Assembly (NCBI GenBank): GCA_038227745.1
Contig: JBBRPS010000662.1
Coordinates: 1 to 5,867 of the forward strand
Direction of reading: 5' to 3'
From: DASPXY01 sp038227745
GTDB lineage: Bacteria > Planctomycetota > Planctomycetia > Gemmatales > Gemmataceae
DNA: 5,867 nucleotides
Below, in pieces: positions 1-3,207 of this stretch. How positions within the stretch are numbered: the first letter of the stretch is position 1; each line of letters opens with the position of its first letter. Both the position numbers and the translations under genes were made by a program. The notes beneath the pieces were generated by a model, which ran no database searches, was not told the DNA's origin, and worked only from the letters and a program-made list of their open reading frames with translations.

Positions 1-20
1 GTGGGCGGTGCCCACCCTAC
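1..20. repeat. Short palindromic intergenic repeat, cut by the window edge
   Basis: GTGGGC (1-6) and GCCCAC (10-15) form a perfect 6-bp stem around a 3-nt loop, followed by CCTAC (16-20). The element may extend to the left, which cannot be seen. The trailing CCTAC also ends the palindrome at 829-856, so the two may be related. It lies just upstream of the methyltransferase start and looks like a REP-type intergenic element rather than a terminator, because no T-run follows. Confidence 0.45.
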
Positions 21-47
21 CCGCCGGGCCGCAGACGGCGGGCCATC

Positions 48-851
48 ATGGACAGCGACGCCATCTTCGCCGCCCCCCGCACCGTCAGCGATCTTGCGGA
101 CTGCTACTTCTACCACACGATGGAGTTGCCGGGCCACGGCCTGGTGGAGGGGGAGTGGGACCTGCGGACGGGTGTGGACGCCTACCTCGGCGGCGTTGAC
201 TGCCGCGGCAGGCGAGTGCTGGAAATCGGCACGGCGAGCGGCTTCCTCTGCTTCGCGCTGGAACAGCGCGGCGCCGAGGTCGTCGCCTTCGACCTGGCGC
301 CGGAGCACACCCCGGACCTGGTGCCCGTGTCGGGCGCCGACCCTGCGCTGCGGGCCGCCGAGCACCGCCAGCACCTCCACAAACTCACGAACGGCTTCTG
401 GCTCGCCCACCGCGCCTTTCGATCCCGGGCGCGCGTGGTGTACGGCAGCGTTTACGCGGTCCCCGGGCAAATCGGCCCGGTAGACGTCGCCACGTTCGGC
501 TGTGTGCTGCTCCACCTGCGCGACCCGTTCCTGGCGCTGGCGAACGCGCTGCCGCTGACGCGGCGGACGGCGATCGTGACGGAGCCGGTCGTGATCCGCT
601 CGCGCCTCAAGCGGCTGCTGCTGCGCCTGGTCGGGCCGGCCATGCCGTTCTTCCCGCGCCCCGGGCGGGACAACGCGGAGACGACGTGGTGGGTCCTCAC
701 GCCGGAACTGATCGTGGCCTTTCTGGGGCTGCTCGGCTTCGCGGAGACGAGGGTCACGTACCACGTCCAGCGCTACCGCGGGCGGCCGGTGAAGATGTTC
801 ACGGTCGTCGGCGAGCGGACAAACTCCCGTAGGCCAGGCTTTCCAGCCTGA
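48..851 (+). CDS. Class I SAM-dependent methyltransferase
   Basis: This 267-residue protein probably transfers a methyl group from S-adenosylmethionine; its acceptor is unknown. A Rossmann-fold motif I is visible as VLEIGTASGF (residues 57-66). An acidic residue for ribose binding follows at the end of the next strand (AFDL, D82), and a strand-four-like segment VDVATFGCVLLHLRDP lies at 145-160. The N-terminal part (about 19-50, with YFYHTMELPGHG and GEWDLR) resembles the lead-in of CmoB/DUF1698-like methyltransferases, whose motif I region is similar, but it is far from certain that tRNA is the substrate. Residues 183-204 are basic and hydrophobic. ATG at 48 is chosen because the conserved N-terminus starts there and a palindrome lies upstream, although the frame stays open to the left edge and the Shine-Dalgarno is poor. 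The last seven residues and the TGA are encoded by the palindrome at 829-856. It converges on the sulfotransferase gene. Confidence 0.85.
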   Translation: MDSDAIFAAPRTVSDLADCYFYHTMELPGHGLVEGEWDLRTGVDAYLGGVDCRGRRVLEIGTASGFLCFALEQRGAEVVAFDLAPEHTPDLVPVSGADPALRAAEHRQHLHKLTNGFWLAHRAFRSRARVVYGSVYAVPGQIGPVDVATFGCVLLHLRDPFLALANALPLTRRTAIVTEPVVIRSRLKRLLLRLVGPAMPFFPRPGRDNAETTWWVLTPELIVAFLGLLGFAETRVTYHVQRYRGRPVKMFTVVGERTNSRRPGFPA

Positions 852-856
852 CCTAC
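829..856. repeat. 28-nt imperfect palindrome containing the stop codons of both convergent genes
   Basis: The outer arms GTAGG (829-833) and CCTAC (852-856) pair, as do the inner arms CAGGCT (835-840) and AGCCTG (845-850), around a TTCC loop (841-844). The only mismatch is C834 opposite A851. The plus-strand TGA is at 849-851 and the minus-strand TAG is at 855-853, both inside the element. Over 24 nt (829-852 against 3129-3152) it matches the left arm of the hairpin at 3124-3189 in 18 positions. No T-run flanks it on either strand, so a classical intrinsic terminator is unlikely. It may still protect mRNA 3' ends or assist bidirectional termination. Confidence 0.7.
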
Positions 857-2052
857 TTCTGTCCAGCCGCCGCGGGTTCGCCCGCCTGTCGGGCCACTTC
901 CCCGTTCCGCCCCGCCTCCTCGCCATAGCCATAGCGCTCGATCACGCGCCCCCAGCGGCGGCGGATCTCCGCACGCTGCTCGGGGGTGATTTGGTAGCGG
1001 TTCGTCTCGTAGCTGGCGAGGCTGGCGAGGTAACTTTGCAGGCGCGGCAGCACCTTGTCGAAGTCGCCGAGGCCGAGGTACTCGTAGAGGGCTCGCATCT
1101 CACGGATCGGGTCGCGGACCAGGTCCTCGTAGCGCAGCTCGTAGAAACGGCCCGGCTCGACCAGGCCGCGCGTTTCCTCCAGTTTGTCGTAGATGCGCGT
1201 GAACGTGGACAGGACGTGCTCCTCCAGCCCGGCGAAGGTCGGCCGCTGCAGGCCGTGAGTGCGGTAAAGCGACTTCCACAGGTTGACCGTGGACGGGAAG
1301 ACGACGTAGGGGTCGCGGACGATGTGAACGAACAGAGCGTCGGGGAAGAGTTCGCGCAGCACCTTGATGCGACAGGTGTGCGGCGGTGACTTGAGGACCA
1401 GGCGGCGCGGGCTCTTGACCGTGATCTGCTGCAGGAAGCGGTAGAGCGTCCGCTTCCAGCTCGTCAGCGCGCGCGGCGACAGGCCCTCGAGGTCGAGGTA
1501 CTCCTGGTCCTGCGGCGGGTGGTTGGGGAAGGCGATGGTGAGGTAGGGCGATGGCTGGCCGAGCATGCACAGGGCGAACTCGTCCTCCTGCGGGCGATCG
1601 AAGCCGGCGGCCATGTTGTCCATCGGCCGGCGCGACGGCATCAGGAAGGCGAGCCATTTCGTGATAAACCCCTCGGTAAGGAGAAAATGGTTCGGCGCCA
1701 TGCATTCGTAGGTCGTGGGGTAGCCGTGGCGCGGGTCGAGGATGAGCAATTCGTGGAGGAAGGTCGTGCCCGTGCGCCAGTGGCCGAGGATGAAGATCGG
1801 CGGCTGGCGGAGGACGGCCTGGCGGATCCGCTCCCCGTACCACGCCTCCTGGAGGAAGCGGAGCAGAGTGTGGAAGACGCTGACGAAGGTGACGATGCAG
1901 GCGATGTAGAGGTAGGACCAGTGGACGGCGAAGCGGTTGCGGATCAGCAGACGCGACCAGGCGAAGAAGTTGCACCCCTCCCAGATGCGCGGCGCCCACT
2001 GCCGCTTGCCGGCGGCCGGCTTCTTCGTTGGGGGGTTCGAGACGTTCGCCAT
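853..2052 (-). CDS. PAPS-dependent sulfotransferase (Sulfotransfer_3-like)
   Basis: This 399-residue protein should transfer sulfate from PAPS to a hydroxyl or amino acceptor, which cannot be named. The 5'-phosphosulfate loop is FILGHWRTGTTFLHELL (residues 87-103). The segment LVLKSPPHTCRIK (218-230) matches the usual K-S-P-H block after the central region. The 3'-phosphate-binding motif is FVHIVRDPYVVFPSTVNLW (241-259), with R246, D247, P248 and S254. The C-terminus has the typical N-R-Y...P-E-Q-R...RYGY ending (351-376), followed by an Ala/Gly-rich tail. Residues about 43-65 form a hydrophobic stretch that could be a signal anchor or a membrane-dipping helix. The ATG at 2052 is preferred: the frame continues upstream to an ATG at 2253, but that extension has no family-like sequence and would cover the stem-loop next to the tRNA. 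A weak AAGG lies about 8 nt upstream of the chosen start. Confidence 0.88.
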   Translation of the reverse strand: MANVSNPPTKKPAAGKRQWAPRIWEGCNFFAWSRLLIRNRFAVHWSYLYIACIVTFVSVFHTLLRFLQEAWYGERIRQAVLRQPPIFILGHWRTGTTFLHELLILDPRHGYPTTYECMAPNHFLLTEGFITKWLAFLMPSRRPMDNMAAGFDRPQEDEFALCMLGQPSPYLTIAFPNHPPQDQEYLDLEGLSPRALTSWKRTLYRFLQQITVKSPRRLVLKSPPHTCRIKVLRELFPDALFVHIVRDPYVVFPSTVNLWKSLYRTHGLQRPTFAGLEEHVLSTFTRIYDKLEETRGLVEPGRFYELRYEDLVRDPIREMRALYEYLGLGDFDKVLPRLQSYLASLASYETNRYQITPEQRAEIRRRWGRVIERYGYGEEAGRNGEVARQAGEPAAAGQK

Positions 2053-2187
2053 GGCGGGACCTTGTCTGGGGGTGCGGGGTTGGCAACTCCCGGTCATTGT
2101 GGGGACGGTTGGCCGGGCGAGCAAGGAGGGGCCGGTTCGGCGTCTTGCGGTTTGGGGGCGGCTGAGACAGGGGCTTGACCTCAGCGC

Positions 2188-2193
2188 TACAAT
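2188..2193 (+). promoter_or_regulatory. Candidate -10 element (TACAAT) for the initiator tRNA
   Basis: TACAAT matches the sigma-70 -10 consensus at five of six positions and would place a transcription start near 2200, at the foot of the stem-loop at 2202-2248 and about 56 nt before the mature tRNA. The only good -35-like hexamer, TTGACC (2175-2180), is just 7 nt upstream, too close for a normal 16-18 nt spacer. At the proper distance (2165-2170) the sequence is AGACAG, a poor match. Either the promoter relies mainly on its -10, or this is a chance match. Confidence 0.3.
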
Positions 2194-2201
2194 GAAGATG
2201 A

Positions 2202-2248
2202 CGAGCCGCTCCTGCCAATGGAGAAACCCATTCTCACGGGGCGGCTCG
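2202..2248. repeat. Inverted repeat / stem-loop in the tRNA leader region
   Basis: CGAGCCGCTCC (2202-2212) pairs with GGGGCGGCTCG (2238-2248) over 11 positions, one of them G:T. Inside, AATGG (2217-2221) can pair with CCATT (2228-2232), or alternatively GAGAA (2221-2225) with TTCTC (2231-2235). It ends 7 nt before the tRNA and could be a structured pre-tRNA leader or an operator between the divergent units. There is no T-run after it. The rest of 2053-2255 holds nothing else I can support. Confidence 0.5.
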
Positions 2249-2255
2249 CCCAAGG

Positions 2256-2327
2256 CGCGGCGTGGAGCAGTGGCAGCTCGCCAGGCTCATAACCTGGAGG
2301 TCAGGGGTTCAAGTCCCTTCGCCGCAA
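2256..2327 (+). tRNA. Initiator tRNA-fMet (CAT anticodon)
   Basis: A full cloverleaf can be drawn over 72 nt. The acceptor stem is GCGGCG (2257-2262) with CGCCGC (2320-2325), and the D stem is GAGC/GCTC (2265-2268 and 2276-2279). The anticodon stem is CCAGG/CCTGG (2281-2285 and 2293-2297) around loop CTCATAA, with CAT at 2288-2290. The T stem is AGGGG/CCCTT (2303-2307 and 2315-2319) around TTCAAGT. The first base C2256 faces A2326, the unpaired C1:A72 position that marks bacterial initiator tRNAs for formylation, and the A11:U24 D-stem pair is also initiator-like. This separates it from elongator tRNA-Met. The D loop is short (7 nt). The 3' end reads AACTT, so CCA is not encoded and must be added enzymatically. 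The anticodon stem has A:U at 29:41 where most initiators have G:C. Confidence 0.95.
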
Positions 2328-2527
2328 CTTCAACTTACGGCTAGACTACTGCAAGCCCTCACACCCTAAGATAGTCGGTCTCCTCCTTCCTGTCCCTTGC
2401 AATCCTCACGTCTGAACTGAGCCGGAGCGCTCCGTGGCAAAGCGAAGGCCGCGGCCGGCGCCTTCCCGCGGCCGCGGCCGGGGATAAGCTAACCGCCGCA
2501 CGGCGTCTGGCCACCGAGGAGCGCGCG
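2328..2527. other. Intergenic spacer with GC-rich palindromic repeats
   Basis: This 200-nt stretch between the tRNA and the SUFU gene contains no supported gene. It has a perfect 12-nt palindrome CGGAGCGCTCCG (2423-2434). It also has two copies of the 12-mer GGCCGCGGCCGG (2447-2458 and 2470-2481), separated by 11 nt. AAGGC (2445-2449) can pair with GCCTT (2460-2464). The sequence GATAAG near 2483-2488 could be part of a promoter for the SUFU gene, but it has no convincing -35 partner. No T-run follows any of these structures, so I do not call a terminator for the tRNA. Confidence 0.5.
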
Positions 2528-3115
2528 ATGAGCCAAACCTGGGACCAATGCTATTACCGGCACTTCACGAGCCACCTGGGCAAGCCGTTCGACCATGAAG
2601 TCTACCACTCGGGCGACGACGGCCCGCCGCTGCAGATCGTTACCTACGACCAGCGCTACCCCGGCTTCCGCGTCTACGCCTCGCTTGGCCTGACCGCCTA
2701 CGCCGCCGAGGTGCGCGAGCGGGGCGAGGTGATCCTGCTCGCGGACGAGGGCCGCAAGGTGGTGCCGTTCCTGTTCGTCAACGCCCTGTTCTTCATCACA
2801 CGGCAGCGCATCCCGCTGGCGTCGCAGTTCGCGATCGGCGGCGTCGAGAACCTGGCAGCGGACTTCGCGGAGCAGTTCGACAAGGCGGCGCTCTACTTCA
2901 TGCGCATGACGCCCGAGGACGAGTTCCCCGAGGGCTTCGAGCGGGTCGAGTGCGATGGCGAGGTGGGCCAGGTCTACCAGAGCCTGTTCATCTCGGAGGC
3001 GGAGCACGAATTCCTGAAGCGCAGCGGCGGCGCGGCGCTCGAGGAGCGGCTGAAAATCCAGGCCACGGTCGCCAAGGCGGACCTGTGCAGTTTGCTGCGG
3101 CCGTCGTGCGTCTAA
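2528..3115 (+). CDS. Suppressor-of-fused (SUFU) domain protein
   Basis: The 195-residue product looks like a stand-alone bacterial SUFU domain (PF05076-type), the fold also seen in the B. subtilis antitoxin YqcF. Seen in the sequence: an N-terminal segment with PFDHEVYHSGDDGPPLQIVTYD written across residues 20-41, then a short strand and loop VYASLGLTAYA (49-59) matching the family's 'sYsTlGLs' core. A hydrophobic helix follows (about 80-92, FLFVNALFFI). The C-terminal block LFISEAEHEFLKRSG (153-167), then ALEERL, matches the 'ISeeEyxfaxexG...aLedlf' ending. In bacteria these domains often act as immunity or antitoxin proteins, but no toxin is visible next to it, so function stays open. A strong GAGGAG (2516-2521) sits 6 nt before the ATG and fixes the start. 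There is no signal peptide or membrane segment clear enough to call, so it is probably cytoplasmic. The 3' end is 8 nt from the long hairpin at 3124. Confidence 0.7.
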   Translation: MSQTWDQCYYRHFTSHLGKPFDHEVYHSGDDGPPLQIVTYDQRYPGFRVYASLGLTAYAAEVRERGEVILLADEGRKVVPFLFVNALFFITRQRIPLASQFAIGGVENLAADFAEQFDKAALYFMRMTPEDEFPEGFERVECDGEVGQVYQSLFISEAEHEFLKRSGGAALEERLKIQATVAKADLCSLLRPSCV

Positions 3116-3123
3116 CGCGACCG

Positions 3124-3189
3124 GCTCCGTGGGTCAGGATTCCAATCCTGACATGGTTTTGTCAGGATTGGAATCCTGACCCACGGAGC
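3124..3189. repeat. Long perfect inverted repeat (30-bp arms, 6-nt loop)
   Basis: Positions 3124-3153 are the exact reverse complement of 3160-3189, leaving TGGTTT as the loop. Each arm contains a smaller near-palindrome, GTCAGGATTCCAATCCTGAC on the left (3133-3152), whose 9-nt halves pair around a central CC. On the right (3161-3180) the same unit occurs inverted, with a central GG. The structure can therefore fold as one long hairpin or as two small ones, like paired REP units. It begins 8 nt after the SUFU stop and ends 18 nt before the dehydrogenase ATG. No T-run follows, so it is not a standard intrinsic terminator, although it would insulate the two genes in RNA. Its sequence is related to the palindrome at 829-856. 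Confidence 0.92.
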
Positions 3190-3207
3190 AAGGATGGTGG
3201 GGATGGT

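Noticed and set aside
1..483. A plus-strand frame starting at GTG 1
   Set aside because: It is out of frame with the methyltransferase motifs, Ser/Ala/Arg/Thr-rich, and begins inside the palindrome.
1519..2178. A 219-codon plus-strand frame antisense to the sulfotransferase
   Set aside because: The composition (Glu/Asp/Val/Ala-rich) is typical of an antisense shadow, and no domain is recognisable.
1100..2218. A 372-codon minus-strand frame overlapping the sulfotransferase
   Set aside because: It is an alternative frame of the same strand with Pro/Arg/His-rich translation and no motifs. The sulfotransferase frame has the PAPS-binding motifs.
2053..2253. N-terminal extension of the sulfotransferase by 67 residues
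   Set aside because: The extra residues resemble translated noncoding sequence and would cover the stem-loop at 2202-2248. ATG 2052 gives a normal family N-terminus.
2256..2327. Elongator tRNA-Met or tRNA-Ile2 (also CAT anticodon)
   Set aside because: The C1:A72 mismatch, the A11:U24 pair and the strong overall similarity to initiator tRNAs exclude both.
3124..3189. Intrinsic terminator of the SUFU gene
   Set aside because: The stem is ample, but the bases after it (CAAGGATGG on one side, CGGTCGCGT when read on the other strand) contain no T-run. It is therefore listed as a repeat.
829..3189. CRISPR-like array
   Set aside because: The related palindromes are few, far apart and without regular spacers, and no cas genes are present.
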